A stretch of DNA of 64,000 nt from Ruicaihuangia caeni. Its GTDB lineage: Bacteria > Actinomycetota > Actinomycetes > Actinomycetales > Microbacteriaceae. The notes under the pieces were generated by a model. It searched no databases, had not been told where the DNA came from, and saw nothing but the letters and a program-made list of their open reading frames with translations. This document shows, piece after piece, positions 1 through 9,856 of this stretch. The stretch covers positions 1 to 64,000 of the forward strand of contig NZ_JASATX010000005.1 of assembly GCF_029952955.1 (NCBI RefSeq), read 5' to 3'. Both the position numbers and the translations under genes were made by a program. The stretch's first letter is position 1. The number at the start of each line of letters is the position of its first letter.

Positions 1-62
1 GCTACTACCGTGAGATCAACTCCCAGAACCAGTCGGCTCTGGGAGAACTCGCCCTCCACTAA
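1..62 (+). CDS. C-terminal end of an unidentified gene (partial)
   Basis: An open frame enters from the left edge and stops at TAA 60-62, giving the C-terminal peptide YYREINSQNQSALGELALH. Codon choice (TAC, GAG, ATC, AAC, CTC) matches the coding style of the window. Too little is present to name a family. The next feature runs on the opposite strand, so this would be a convergent neighbour. It could also be a chance open frame. Confidence 0.35.
   Translation, partial: YYREINSQNQSALGELALH
20..45. other. Perfect 8-bp hairpin at the window edge
   Basis: CTCCCAGA (20-27) and TCTGGGAG (38-45) are perfect inverted repeats around a 10-nt loop. They lie inside the putative last codons of the partial gene. 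There is no T-tract on either side, so a Rho-independent terminator is not clearly supported. It may contribute to 3'-end formation between two convergent genes. Confidence 0.3.
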
Positions 63-77
63 ACCCGGGGCGATTCA

Positions 78-419
78 CTACCCAGCGCCCGAGCCGCTCC
101 CAATCAGCGGGTGGGTCACCACCACGGCAGCGATGATGGCGACCGTCGCGACCACGAACGCGGTTTCCAACAGGGGCGGACGGCGACCGAAGGCGACGGC
201 ACGGATGACACGCACCAAAACGGCGACGCCAACGACCATGGCCACGATGAGGAGCACCCAACCGGCGACGAACAGGAGGGCGAAGCCCGCTTCTGCGCTC
301 GGGCTGACGAACCCGATTGCGTCGCCGACGGCGAGTGACAGTCCGGCGCACGCGGCCAATGCGAGCGCCACTCCGGCTGCTACGGCAGTCGGTCGTCGAT
401 CGCGTCCGGTGGTCTCCAT
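78..419 (-). CDS. Hypothetical three-TM membrane protein (113 aa)
   Basis: A short basic N-terminus is followed by three hydrophobic segments (about residues 12-35, 44-72 and 85-105) separated by short loops, one of them Arg-rich before the last segment. No family is recognised. The ATG start is supported by a TAGCGT -10 box (427-432) seven bases upstream and no Shine-Dalgarno, the leaderless arrangement seen repeatedly in this window. The next gene leftwards is on the other strand. It is probably a monocistronic inner-membrane protein of unknown function. Confidence 0.65.
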   Translation of the reverse strand: METTGRDRRPTAVAAGVALALAACAGLSLAVGDAIGFVSPSAEAGFALLFVAGWVLLIVAMVVGVAVLVRVIRAVAFGRRPPLLETAFVVATVAIIAAVVVTHPLIGSGSGAG

Positions 420-426
420 GCAACGA

Positions 427-432
427 ACGCTA
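427..432 (-). promoter_or_regulatory. Leaderless -10 box of the 113-aa membrane protein
   Basis: TAGCGT on the minus strand lies seven bases before the ATG at 419. That places the transcription start on or next to the A of the start codon. No clear -35 element is visible. Confidence 0.45.
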
Positions 433-560
433 TTGGAGCCCCCGGCAACAGATCAATGACTCTTCGGGGCGGGTCTCCATACCCGTCAGTGGTCAAACAG
501 GAAGCGGAACTCCACCGGATTGCGTCACGGATAAGCATCACAGCCCCTCGATCGGCGACC

Positions 561-902
561 CTAGAGCACGAGCGGAACAGTGAACCCGCCCGAGAAGAGC
601 ACGGCACCGAGCCCGACAACCGCCAGCCCCACGAGCACGATGTACGAGAGAGTGCGCACCCACCCCCACGACTGCCTGGCCCGAGCAGCGAGAATCAAAC
701 CCAACGTCGGCACGATCATGAGACCGCCGAACAGCCACGCAGGAGCGACGCGGACATCGGGAGCAGGACACGGATTCGCGAGCGCACACAGCGTCGGAAT
801 GCTCTGAGCCAGCCACATGAGCACCCACGTCGCCAGCAGAATGACGATCGCTGGCAGCATCCTTGCTGACAGACTCAAACGTCGTGCTTCACGAAGCTCC
901 AC
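561..902 (-). CDS. Hypothetical four-TM membrane protein (113 aa)
   Basis: A GTG start is followed by about 14 mostly polar residues and four hydrophobic segments (about 15-34, 50-70, 83-100 and 100-112). A short loop between the first two carries two cysteines (CALANPC), possibly a disulfide outside the membrane. It has no recognised family and no catalytic motif. It sits downstream of ychF in the same direction after a 33-bp gap, so read-through is possible. Size and topology resemble the preceding small membrane protein, but the sequences are not obviously paralogous. Confidence 0.6.
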   Translation of the reverse strand: MELREARRLSLSARMLPAIVILLATWVLMWLAQSIPTLCALANPCPAPDVRVAPAWLFGGLMIVPTLGLILAARARQSWGWVRTLSYIVLVGLAVVGLGAVLFSGGFTVPLVL

Positions 903-935
903 ATCGCCACTTTGGCAGAAGTGAAGCGAACAGGA

Positions 936-2009
936 CTACACGTTGAATCTGAACTCCACGACGTCTCCGTCCTGCATGACGTAGTCCTTGCCTTCCATGC
1001 GCGCCTTGCCGCGAGCCCGGGCCTCTGCCACTGACCCGGCATCGACGAGGTCGTCGAACGAGATCACCTCGGCCTTGATGAAGCCGCGCTCGAAATCGGT
1101 GTGGATCACGCCCGCCGCCTGCGGTGCCTTCCAGCCCTTGCCGATCGTCCACGCGCGGGCCTCCTTCGGCCCGGCGGTGAGGTACGTCTGCAGGCCCAGG
1201 GTGTCGAAGCCGACTCGGGCGAGCTGGTCGAGCCCGCTCTCGTCCTGCCCGGTCGAGGCGAGCAGCTCGGCGGCATCCGCCTCGTCGAGGTCGATCAGCT
1301 CGCTCTCGAGCTTCGCGTCGAGGAACACGGCCTTCGCCGGCGCCACGAGGGCCTCGAGCTCCGCCTTCTTCGCGACATCCGTCAGCACCGCCTCATCGAC
1401 ATTGAAGACGAAGATGACCGGTTTGGCGGTGAGCAGGCCGAGTTCGCGGATCGGCTCGATGTCGAGGCCGGATGCCGAGAGCAGTCGCCCGGCATTGAGC
1501 TCCTCGACGGCGCGCTGTGCCGTGTCGAGCACCACCGGATCGAGCTTCTTGCCGCGCACCTCTTTCTCGTAGCGCGCAATCGCCTTCTCGAGCGTCTGCA
1601 GGTCGGCGAGGATCAGCTCGGTGTTGATCGTCTCCATGTCGCTGGCCGGGTTGACCGCGCCGTCGACGTGCACCACATCGCTGTCGCTGAAGCCCCGGAT
1701 CACCTGCGCGATCGCGTCGGCTTCGCGGATGTTCGCGAGGAACTTGTTGCCGAGCCCTTCTCCCTCGCTCGCGCCCTTCACGATGCCGGCGATGTCGACG
1801 AACGACACCGGCGCGGGCAGGATCCGCTCGCTGCCGAAGATCTCGGCGAGCTTGGTGAGCCGCTCATCGGGCAGGTTCACCACGCCCACGTTCGGCTCGA
1901 TCGTGGCGAACGGATAGTTCGCCGCGAGCACGGTGTTCTTGGTGAGCGCGTTGAAGAGGGTGGACTTGCCGACGTTGGGCAGGCCGACGATGCCGATAGT
2001 GAGAGCCAC
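936..2009 (-). CDS. ychF: Redox-regulated ribosome-associated ATPase YchF
   Basis: Obg-like P-loop ATPase (357 aa, the normal YchF length). The G1 motif GLPNVGKST lies at about residues 8-16, followed by a switch-II region near DIAGIVKGAS. The family-typical NVDE stands where GTPases carry NKxD, which explains its ATP preference. The C-terminal TGS domain ends in DVVEFRFNV. YchF binds 70S ribosomes and acts in stress and oxidative responses in the cytoplasm. The GTG start is chosen because MALTIGIVGLP matches the conserved N-terminus. A longer open frame upstream runs through non-conserved sequence. A TACCCT box eight bases upstream suggests a nearly leaderless transcript. Confidence 0.95.
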   Translation of the reverse strand: MALTIGIVGLPNVGKSTLFNALTKNTVLAANYPFATIEPNVGVVNLPDERLTKLAEIFGSERILPAPVSFVDIAGIVKGASEGEGLGNKFLANIREADAIAQVIRGFSDSDVVHVDGAVNPASDMETINTELILADLQTLEKAIARYEKEVRGKKLDPVVLDTAQRAVEELNAGRLLSASGLDIEPIRELGLLTAKPVIFVFNVDEAVLTDVAKKAELEALVAPAKAVFLDAKLESELIDLDEADAAELLASTGQDESGLDQLARVGFDTLGLQTYLTAGPKEARAWTIGKGWKAPQAAGVIHTDFERGFIKAEVISFDDLVDAGSVAEARARGKARMEGKDYVMQDGDVVEFRFNV

Positions 2010-2162
2010 GGAGGTCAAGGGTACCGTGCGGGTGCGGCGCAACCGCTTGGAGCGACGCGTGCACCCGGGCTGTGATCGCTGAGCAGGATGCTGCGCCGCA
2101 GGGATGCGTTGGTGCCGGTGCGCCGGACACCCGGTGTCGCAGGGGCGTGAAACGATCAGGTC

Positions 2163-2744
2163 GTGCCACTCGACTTCACCGCCATCGACTTCGAAACCGC
2201 GAACAATCACTCGGCCTCGGCGTGCTCGGTGGGACTGGTGCGGGTGCGCGGCGGAGAGATCGTGGAACGGGCCGGCTGGTTGATCAAGCCGCCCGTGGGG
2301 TACGACGTCTTCTCCGAGTGGAACACCCGCATCCACGGAATCACTGCTGCCGATGTGTCGTCAGCCGCAGGCTGGCTCGACCAGTTGCCGCTGCTCCTCG
2401 ATTTCATCGGCGACGACACCGTCGTCGCACACAACGCGGGCTTTGACATGAAGGTGCTCGGCGCCGCGTGCTCGGCAGTCGGTGCCGAGGTGCCGCTGCT
2501 CCGCTATGCGTGCTCGCTGCAACTCGCGCGAAAGACCTATCACCTCGACTCGTACCGGTTGCCGGTGGTTGCGATGGCTGCCGGGTTCGAAGACTTCAGC
2601 CATCACGATGCGCTCGAAGACGCGCTCGCGTGCGCATCGATCGTCGTCCACGCGGCGGCACGGCACGGGGCCGAATCGATGGAGACCCTTGCCGAACTGG
2701 CGGGTCTCCGACTCTCACAACTCATGGTGGCGACGGCCGCCTGA
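2163..2744 (+). CDS. DnaQ-like 3'-5' exonuclease (DEDDh)
   Basis: A 193-aa exonuclease-fold protein. The three Exo motifs are visible: AIDFETAN (first Asp/Glu, residues 7-14), VAHNAGFDMKVL (Exo II, about 87-98), and HDALEDALAC (Exo III with His and Asp, about 148-157). Such stand-alone epsilon-like proteins trim 3' ends during DNA repair or RNA turnover. This one has no polymerase or BRCT fusion. Start GTG 2163 has the variant box AACGAT six bases upstream and no Shine-Dalgarno. It is divergent from ychF. Confidence 0.85.
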   Translation: MPLDFTAIDFETANNHSASACSVGLVRVRGGEIVERAGWLIKPPVGYDVFSEWNTRIHGITAADVSSAAGWLDQLPLLLDFIGDDTVVAHNAGFDMKVLGAACSAVGAEVPLLRYACSLQLARKTYHLDSYRLPVVAMAAGFEDFSHHDALEDALACASIVVHAAARHGAESMETLAELAGLRLSQLMVATAA

Positions 2745-2777
2745 CGCAAGCAGCGGCCAGCGCAGACAGCGGCCGGC

Positions 2778-4307
2778 TCAGCCGTTCTGCGGGAATCCCA
2801 AGTTGATGCCGCCGTGCGATGGGTCGAGCCATCGACTGGTGACTGCTTTCTCCCGCGTGAAGAAGTTCACCGCTTCGGGGCCGTACGCCTTGGCGCTGCC
2901 GAACAGCGAGTCCTTCCACCCTCCGAACGAGAAGTGGCCAACAGGCACTGGAATCGGCACGTTGATGCCGATCATGCCCACTTGCACGTCGCGCTGGAAG
3001 CGTCTCGCAGCGCCACCGTCGTTCGTGAAGATCGCTGTGCCATTGCCGTAGCGGCTCCCGTTGATGAGCTCGAGCCCTTCGTCGTATGAGTCGACACGGA
3101 CCACGGAGAGCACCGGTCCGAAGATCTCGTCCTGGTACACGCGCGATGTGGTCGGCACGTTGTCGATGAGGGTTGGCCCGAGCCAGAATCCGTCAGCGTC
3201 GCCATCGGCCTCGACGCGTCGGCCGTCGACCACGACGGCGGCCCCGTCTTCAGCCGCGACATCGAGGTACGCCGCCACCTTGTCGCGGTGCTCGCGGGTG
3301 ATGAGTGGGCCCATATCGCAACCGCGCGTGCCGTCGCCGACGGCGAGCGACCGCATCCGGTCGGAGATCTTCTCGATCAGCTCGTCGGCGACCGGCTCCA
3401 CCGCCACGACGACGCTGATGGCCATGCAGCGCTCCCCCGCCGAGCCGAAGCCGGCGTTCACGGCGGCGTCGGCGGTGAGCTCGAGATCAGCGTCGGGCAG
3501 CACCAGCATGTGGTTCTTCGCCCCACCAAGGGCCTGCACGCGCTTGCCGTGCGCCGACGCGGTCTCGTAGATGTACTTGGCGATCGGGGTGGAGCCGACG
3601 AACGAGATGCTCGCGACGTCAGGATGCTGGAGCAGCGCGTCGACTGCGACCTTGTCGCCGTGCACCACATTGAGCACGCCGTCCGGCAAGCCCGCCTCGC
3701 GCATGAGGGACGCCATCCAGTTCGCAGCTGAGGGGTCCTTCTCGCTCGGCTTCAGCACGACCGTGTCGCCAGCGGCGATCGCGATCGGGAAGAACCACAG
3801 CGGCACCATCGCCGGAAAGTTGAACGGGCTGATGATGCCCACGACCCCGAGCGGCTGACGGAGGGAGTAGACGTCGACGCCTGTCGACACGTTCTCGCTG
3901 AACTCGCCCTTCGCGTGCGTTGCCATGCCGCAGGCGAACTCGACCACCTCCAGCCCGCGGGCGACCTCACCGAGCGCGTCGGCGAGCACCTTGCCGTGCT
4001 CTGCGGTGAGGATCGCGGCGAGCTCTTCCTTGCGCTGGTTGAGCAGCTCGCGGAATGCGAACATCACCTGTTGGCGCTTGGCCCACGACGTTCCTGCCCA
4101 CTGCGGGAAGGCCGTTCGGGCCGCCTGCACAGCGGCGTCGACGTCGTCGGCATTCGCGAGCCGCACGTTGCGGGCCACCGTGCCCAGCGCCGGGTTGTAC
4201 ACAGGGCCGGTGCGCGTCGATTCGCCGCTGAAGGGCGCGCCGGCGACCCAGTGGTCAAGGGTGGTGGTGACGAGGCCAGGGCTGTCCTCGCGTTCAAGGA
4301 TGCTCAT
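2778..4307 (-). CDS. mmsA: CoA-acylating methylmalonate-semialdehyde dehydrogenase
   Basis: Aldehyde dehydrogenase superfamily, 509 aa. It converts methylmalonate or malonate semialdehyde to propionyl- or acetyl-CoA with NAD+ and CoA, in valine and inositol catabolism. Visible are the N-terminal MSILERED start, the NAD-binding region ISPFNFPAMVPLW, the MMSDH-typical GAKNHMLVLPDAD, and the catalytic Cys in GSAGERCMA. The E-F-G-P signature EIFGPVLSVVR is near residue 400. Start ATG 4307 is supported by TATCGT seven bases upstream; residues further upstream are not conserved. No other valine or inositol genes are adjacent, so the exact substrate (mmsA versus iolA) is inferred. Confidence 0.92.
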   Translation of the reverse strand: MSILEREDSPGLVTTTLDHWVAGAPFSGESTRTGPVYNPALGTVARNVRLANADDVDAAVQAARTAFPQWAGTSWAKRQQVMFAFRELLNQRKEELAAILTAEHGKVLADALGEVARGLEVVEFACGMATHAKGEFSENVSTGVDVYSLRQPLGVVGIISPFNFPAMVPLWFFPIAIAAGDTVVLKPSEKDPSAANWMASLMREAGLPDGVLNVVHGDKVAVDALLQHPDVASISFVGSTPIAKYIYETASAHGKRVQALGGAKNHMLVLPDADLELTADAAVNAGFGSAGERCMAISVVVAVEPVADELIEKISDRMRSLAVGDGTRGCDMGPLITREHRDKVAAYLDVAAEDGAAVVVDGRRVEADGDADGFWLGPTLIDNVPTTSRVYQDEIFGPVLSVVRVDSYDEGLELINGSRYGNGTAIFTNDGGAARRFQRDVQVGMIGINVPIPVPVGHFSFGGWKDSLFGSAKAYGPEAVNFFTREKAVTSRWLDPSHGGINLGFPQNG

Positions 4308-4314
4308 GGCGCCC

Positions 4315-4320
4315 ACGATA
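4315..4320 (-). promoter_or_regulatory. Leaderless -10 box of mmsA
   Basis: TATCGT on the minus strand lies seven bases before ATG 4307, and no Shine-Dalgarno intervenes. This decides the start against the longer upstream frame. Confidence 0.5.
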
Positions 4321-4453
4321 CGCGCGCGCCGCGGCTGCGGCAGATGGAGTTTCCCCCTGGTCGGCAACGGCATTCCTGGAGCTCCGTCTTCGCCGGGGCG
4401 GGCTTCTTAGCGGGTCGGCCAGGAATGTCGGATGCCGCTGCGACACTGCTGGC

Positions 4454-5842
4454 ATGGACGTTCTCGCACTGCTCCTCGGCCTTGTCATCGGTGTCGTGCT
4501 CGGCGGCCTGCTCGCCGTGCTCATGCTGCGCCGCCGCGCGGGCGACGATGCGCGCGGCGAGAATCTCGACGTGCTTCGCGCTCGACACGAGGTGGAGCTG
4601 ACCACCGTGCGCGCCGAGGAGCAACGCTCCCGCTCAGCGCTCGAGACCGAGCTCGCCTCCGTGCAGGCGACCGCTGACGCGCTCAGCCGGCAGGTCGCCG
4701 AACTGCAGCAGCAGCAGCGTGAGCTCATCGAGCGCCACCGCGCCGAGCAAGCGGCACAGGCCGAGCGCGAGCGCGCAGAGAGCAAGGTGCTCCAAGCCCT
4801 CGCGCCGGTGCGCGACACGCTGCAGCACATGCAGCGAAAGGTCGCCGACCTCGAGACTCAACGCTCGGAACAGTACGGCTCGCTGTCAGAGCAGCTGAAG
4901 CAGTCGCAGCTCGCCGACGAGCAGTTGCGCGCGACGACGGAATACCTGGCGAGCGCGCTGCGCTCGAACAGCACGCGAGGGGTCTGGGGCGAGACGCAAT
5001 TGCGGCGCGTCGTCGAGGCGGCGGGCCTCACGCAGTACGTCGACTTCGACACGCAGCACAGCATCACCACGGATGCCGGAGCCGGCCGTCCCGACATGGT
5101 CGTGCGGCTGCCCGGGCACAAGGCGATCGCCATCGACGCGAAGGTGCCGCTCGAGCACTACATCGAGGCGAGCCAGATTCCGGTCACCGCTTCTGGCGAG
5201 GAAGGCGCCCGCCGCAAGCAACTCATCGACCGCCATGTGAAAGCGCTGCGCGCCCACGTCGACGCACTGTCGAAGAAGACCTACTGGGAAGGCCTCTCGG
5301 CGAGCCCCGAGTTCGTCATCGCTTTCATCCCCAGCGAGTCGCTGCTCTCAGCCGCGCTCGAGGCCGATCCGGCACTGCTCGACTACGCGTTCGGCAAACG
5401 CGTAGCACTCGCATCACCGGTCAACCTCTGGGCGGTGCTCAAGACCGTGGCATTCACCTGGCAGCAGCAGGCCGTGACCGACGAGGCGAAGAAGCTCTTC
5501 GATCTCGGCAACACGCTGTACCAGCGACTCGGCACCCTCGCCGGTCATGCAGACGGGCTTCGGCGCGCGATCGAGCGCACCGTCGACAGTTACAACAAGT
5601 TCGCGAACTCGCTGGAGACCCGCGTACTCGTGACCGCCCGGCAGTTCCCCGGCATCGACCAGACGAAGCTGATCGAGGAGGCGTCGGTGATCCAAGAATC
5701 CCCGAGAAGGCTCACGGCCGGCGAGCTCACGGAACTCACGGAACTCACCGAGCTCAATGAACTCAGCGAAATCGAGTCACTCGTCGAGCCACTTGGAGAC
5801 GAGGTGGTCGGCACCGATGCGGCGGATCGTGCCCGAGCGTGA
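4454..5842 (+). CDS. rmuC: RmuC-family DNA recombination limiting protein
   Basis: A 462-aa protein with one N-terminal TM segment (about 3-24), a long charged coiled coil (about 35-120) and the RmuC nuclease-like core. The core carries STRGVWGETQLRRVVE, the PDMVVRLPG region and IDAKVPLEHY. RmuC limits recombination between short inverted repeats and is membrane-tethered. The C-terminus contains an unusual Leu/Glu tandem peptide (LTELTELTEL near residue 425). The last 66 bp overlap the 3' end of glpX on the opposite strand, so the two messages are complementary there. Confidence 0.9.
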   Translation: MDVLALLLGLVIGVVLGGLLAVLMLRRRAGDDARGENLDVLRARHEVELTTVRAEEQRSRSALETELASVQATADALSRQVAELQQQQRELIERHRAEQAAQAERERAESKVLQALAPVRDTLQHMQRKVADLETQRSEQYGSLSEQLKQSQLADEQLRATTEYLASALRSNSTRGVWGETQLRRVVEAAGLTQYVDFDTQHSITTDAGAGRPDMVVRLPGHKAIAIDAKVPLEHYIEASQIPVTASGEEGARRKQLIDRHVKALRAHVDALSKKTYWEGLSASPEFVIAFIPSESLLSAALEADPALLDYAFGKRVALASPVNLWAVLKTVAFTWQQQAVTDEAKKLFDLGNTLYQRLGTLAGHADGLRRAIERTVDSYNKFANSLETRVLVTARQFPGIDQTKLIEEASVIQESPRRLTAGELTELTELTELNELSEIESLVEPLGDEVVGTDAADRARA

Positions 5843-6757
5843 GCGAAGCACGACGCTCTCGGTGTGGATGACCGGGCCCTTGCGCCGCACCCCGGCGACG
5901 AGCTCGCCGTCGGTAACGCCCGTGGCCACGAAGAACGTGTTGTCGCCACGGACGAGTTCCTCACCCTCGTACACGTGGTCGAACTTCAGGCCGGCATCGA
6001 TGCCGCGCTGCTTTTCGTCGTCGTCGGTGGGAGCCAGCCGGCCCTGAATGAAGCCGCCCAGCGCCTTGATCGCCGCTGCGGTCGCGACGCCCTCGGGGCT
6101 GCCGCCCACCCCGACGCACATGTCGATGCGCGTTCCATATCGCGCCGCGTTGATGCCGCCCGCCACGTCGCCATCGAGCATGAGCAGCGTCGCCGCTCCC
6201 GCGCTGCGGATCTCGTCGATCAACTGCGCGTGCCGTGGACGGTCGAGCACCGCCACATTCAGATCGGCCACGTCGCGGCCCTGCGCTTTCGCGAGTGCCC
6301 GCAGGTTCTCGCCGATGGGCTTGCGGATATCCACCACGCCTCGTCCTTCGGCGCCGGTCACGATCTTCTCCATGTAGAACACCGCGGACGCGTCGAGCAT
6401 GGTTCCGCGGTCGGATACCGCGAGCATCGAGATCGCGTTCTGCCGACCGGCGGCAGTGAGCGAGGTGCCGTCGATCGGGTCGACCGCGATGTCGCATGCG
6501 GGCCCGCGGCCGGTGCCGACGTGCTCGCCGTTGAAGAGCATCGGCGCCTCGTCCTTCTCGCCCTCGCCGATGACGACGAGACCGTCGAAGTCGACGGTCC
6601 CGAGGAACTTGCGCATCGCGTCGACTGCGGCCCCATCGGCGGCGATCTTGTCGCCCCGACCGATGAAGGGCCAGGCGCGGATTGCCGCGGCCTCGGTGGC
6701 CCTCACAAGCTCCAGGGCCAAGTTGCGATCGGGCTGTTCCAATGAAGCAGCGCTCAC
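5777..6757 (-). CDS. glpX: Class II fructose-1,6-bisphosphatase
   Basis: A 326-aa GlpX protein, the standard actinobacterial gluconeogenic FBPase. It hydrolyses fructose-1,6-bisphosphate to fructose-6-phosphate with divalent metal. Conserved blocks are AWPFIGRGDK, IGEGEKDEAPML, the metal-binding DPIDGTSLTAAG (about 91-102), and DMCVGVGGSPEGV. Start GTG 6757 is preceded by an AGGAGG Shine-Dalgarno at good spacing; the longer open frame upstream lacks homology. It is divergent from fba 225 bp away, pairing opposing steps of sugar-phosphate metabolism. It overlaps rmuC convergently by 66 bp. Confidence 0.95.
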   Translation of the reverse strand: MSAASLEQPDRNLALELVRATEAAAIRAWPFIGRGDKIAADGAAVDAMRKFLGTVDFDGLVVIGEGEKDEAPMLFNGEHVGTGRGPACDIAVDPIDGTSLTAAGRQNAISMLAVSDRGTMLDASAVFYMEKIVTGAEGRGVVDIRKPIGENLRALAKAQGRDVADLNVAVLDRPRHAQLIDEIRSAGAATLLMLDGDVAGGINAARYGTRIDMCVGVGGSPEGVATAAAIKALGGFIQGRLAPTDDDEKQRGIDAGLKFDHVYEGEELVRGDNTFFVATGVTDGELVAGVRRKGPVIHTESVVLRSRSGTIRRIGADHLVSKWLDE

Positions 6758-6982
6758 CTGTGCGTCCTCCTGCTGGGTCGGTCTCGGGGCCGCTGGCTGG
6801 CGTTCGCCAGGTGGTAGGCAGCGTCCGTTCAGCCTAGCGAACCACCGGATCGGTCGCGGGCGGCGGGCTGACATCGAGGCGGCATCCGGGCGTCTCCGGC
6901 CAGGTCGGCACCACGGCGTGGCGTTGTCGCTGCGCATCAATAGACTCGAAGGCGTCATCCCCTCGACGCCGAAGGAGAACCC

Positions 6983-8005
<1,023 letters not shown>

Positions 8006-8026
8006 CGGACGACTCCTCCACCGGCG

Positions 8027-8052
8027 CTGGGGCGTGAGCGAACGCGCCCCAG
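8027..8052. terminator. Hairpin between fbaA and DUF6264 gene
   Basis: CTGGGGCG (8027-8034) pairs perfectly with CGCCCCAG (8045-8052) around a 10-nt loop, in the gap between convergent genes. There is no U-tract, which is common for actinobacterial terminators. It may serve both strands. Confidence 0.5.
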
Positions 8053-8099
8053 GCCCCTGGCTCCGCTCCGAGCGGTCGATCGGCCGGTGACCGATACCG

Positions 8100-8729
8100 T
8101 CATCCGGCGGGTGGTGAGGGTGCTGGCGTCATCGAGGGCACATCCGTCGCCATGACGACTGTCAGCATCACGGCGAGCGCGATGAACGCGACGAATGCGC
8201 CGACGACCGGCACCCACCAGGCGAGACGCCCGGCACGGATGCGGGTGAGGGTGAGCGCGAAGGTCGCCACCCAGATGACCGCTTGCACGATGACGATCGC
8301 GACACCCATGGCCGAAGCCAGTTCCGGGTTGTCGAACGGGCCGGCACCGAGCTGTTCGTACGCCATGTTCAGCGTCGATTGCAGCGCGAGGTAGGCGGGC
8401 GCAGAACTCACTACGTTGAGGAAGCCGAGGGCGAGCAGCACGTAGGCGACGAAGCGATCCGCTCGGCGGTTGCGCTCGCTGCGCTCGTTCGGTGCGAGAG
8501 GCACCATGCCCGGCAGCGGCGGCGCCGGTTGCTTCGCGGGAGTGGCCGCGCGCCACGCTGACTTCGAGCCCGCGGGCGGAGTGGGACGCGCGTGCCCTCC
8601 AGCATCCTTCTCATGCTGGTCGGCTGTGCCCCGTCGGCGAGCCTGTTCGTCAGGAGTGGCGAACGCGCCGAACTCCGGTCGCCGAGCCGCGTCGTCGGGC
8701 TCGTTGCCTTCCGACCGCTGCTCGCTCAC
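8100..8729 (-). CDS. DUF6264-like membrane protein
   Basis: A 209-aa protein. Residues 1-95 are polar, Pro/Ala-rich and predicted cytosolic, with an [11 protein letters not shown] motif near the start that I associate with DUF6264 of Microbacteriaceae. They are followed by four hydrophobic segments (about 95-115, 140-163, 168-193). The GTG start overlaps the ispH stop by four bases (GTGA), so it is translationally coupled to ispH. Function is unknown. The family name is from memory of similar proteins beside ispH/xseA, not a search. Confidence 0.7.
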   Translation of the reverse strand: MSEQRSEGNEPDDAARRPEFGAFATPDEQARRRGTADQHEKDAGGHARPTPPAGSKSAWRAATPAKQPAPPLPGMVPLAPNERSERNRRADRFVAYVLLALGFLNVVSSAPAYLALQSTLNMAYEQLGAGPFDNPELASAMGVAIVIVQAVIWVATFALTLTRIRAGRLAWWVPVVGAFVAFIALAVMLTVVMATDVPSMTPAPSPPAG

Positions 8730-9811
8730 GAGAGTTGCTTGTCGCGTACGCGGCCGCCGAGACCGCGTTCATCGGTCGCGCCGCTCTTCGTCTTGCGAAG
8801 CTCCTTCGGCAGCGAGAACATCAGGTCTTCCTCAGCGGTGACGACCGGCTCGACGTCGACGTAGCCGGCATCCGCGAGATCACGAAGCACTTCCTGCACG
8901 AGCACCTCGGGCACCGAGGCGCCGCTCGTGACACCCACGGTTGCGACACCGTCGAGCCACTCCTGCTGGATCTCGTGCGCATAGTCGATGCGATACGCCG
9001 CCTTCGCGCCGTGGTCGAGCGCCACTTCCACCAGGCGCACGCTGTTGGAGCTATTGGCCGAGCCGACCACGATCACCAAGTCGGCATCGCGGGCGACCTT
9101 CTTGATCGCCACCTGGCGGTTCTGGGTCGCGTAGCAGATGTCATCGCTCGGCGGGTCCTGCAGCTTCGGGAAGCGCTTCCGCAGACGGCGAACCGTCTCC
9201 ATCGTCTCGTCGACGCTGAGCGTGGTCTGCGACAGCCACACCAGGTGGTCGGGGTTCTTGACCTCGACGGTGTCGGCTTCGTCAGGGTTGTTCACGAGGG
9301 TCGTGCGCTCGGGCGCGTGGCCCATCGTGCCCTCGACCTCTTCATGCCCGGCATGGCCGATGAGCAGGATCTCGTAGTCCTGCTTGGCGAAGCGCACCGC
9401 CTCACGGTGCACCTTCGTCACGAGGGGGCACGTCGCGTCGATGGCATGCAATCCCCGATCGGATGCCGACTGCACGACCATCGGTGAGACGCCGTGCGCA
9501 CTGAACACCACGTTCGCGCCCTCGGGCACCTCGTCGACCTCGTCGACGAAGATCGCGCCTTGCTGCTCGAGCGTCGACACGACGTGGATGTTGTGCACGA
9601 TCTGCTTGCGCACGTACACCGGCGCACCGTATTGCTCCAGCGCCTTCTCGACGGCGATGACCGCTCGATCGACTCCTGCACAATAGCCGCGCGGGGCGGC
9701 GAGAAGCACCCGCTTCGGGGCGCCGACCGGCTCGTCGCGTAGCCTGTTACGCACCGCGGGAATCCGCGGTGTTCCGAGGCTGACGGCGTTGCCGTTGGTG
9801 ATCTGGCTCAC
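8726..9811 (-). CDS. ispH: 4-hydroxy-3-methylbut-2-enyl diphosphate reductase
   Basis: The last enzyme of the MEP isoprenoid pathway, an Fe-S reductase producing IPP and DMAPP (361 aa). The three cluster cysteines are in [22 protein letters not shown] and [18 protein letters not shown] near the C-terminus is the substrate-binding motif. Start GTG 9811 is chosen because TAGGAT lies seven bases upstream; ATG codons at 9820 and 9829 are alternatives. ispE, another MEP enzyme, lies 51 kb away in this window. It is divergent from xseA and coupled to the DUF6264 gene. Confidence 0.95.
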   Translation of the reverse strand: MSQITNGNAVSLGTPRIPAVRNRLRDEPVGAPKRVLLAAPRGYCAGVDRAVIAVEKALEQYGAPVYVRKQIVHNIHVVSTLEQQGAIFVDEVDEVPEGANVVFSAHGVSPMVVQSASDRGLHAIDATCPLVTKVHREAVRFAKQDYEILLIGHAGHEEVEGTMGHAPERTTLVNNPDEADTVEVKNPDHLVWLSQTTLSVDETMETVRRLRKRFPKLQDPPSDDICYATQNRQVAIKKVARDADLVIVVGSANSSNSVRLVEVALDHGAKAAYRIDYAHEIQQEWLDGVATVGVTSGASVPEVLVQEVLRDLADAGYVDVEPVVTAEEDLMFSLPKELRKTKSGATDERGLGGRVRDKQLS

Positions 9812-9818
9812 GCCCACC

Positions 9819-9824
9819 ATCCTA
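9819..9824 (-). promoter_or_regulatory. Leaderless -10 box of ispH
   Basis: TAGGAT on the minus strand lies seven bases before GTG 9811. It overlaps the alternative upstream ATG codons, which would then be untranscribed. Confidence 0.45.
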
Positions 9825-9856
9825 GGCATGGGCACCTGAGCGCATGAGGAGAGCCG

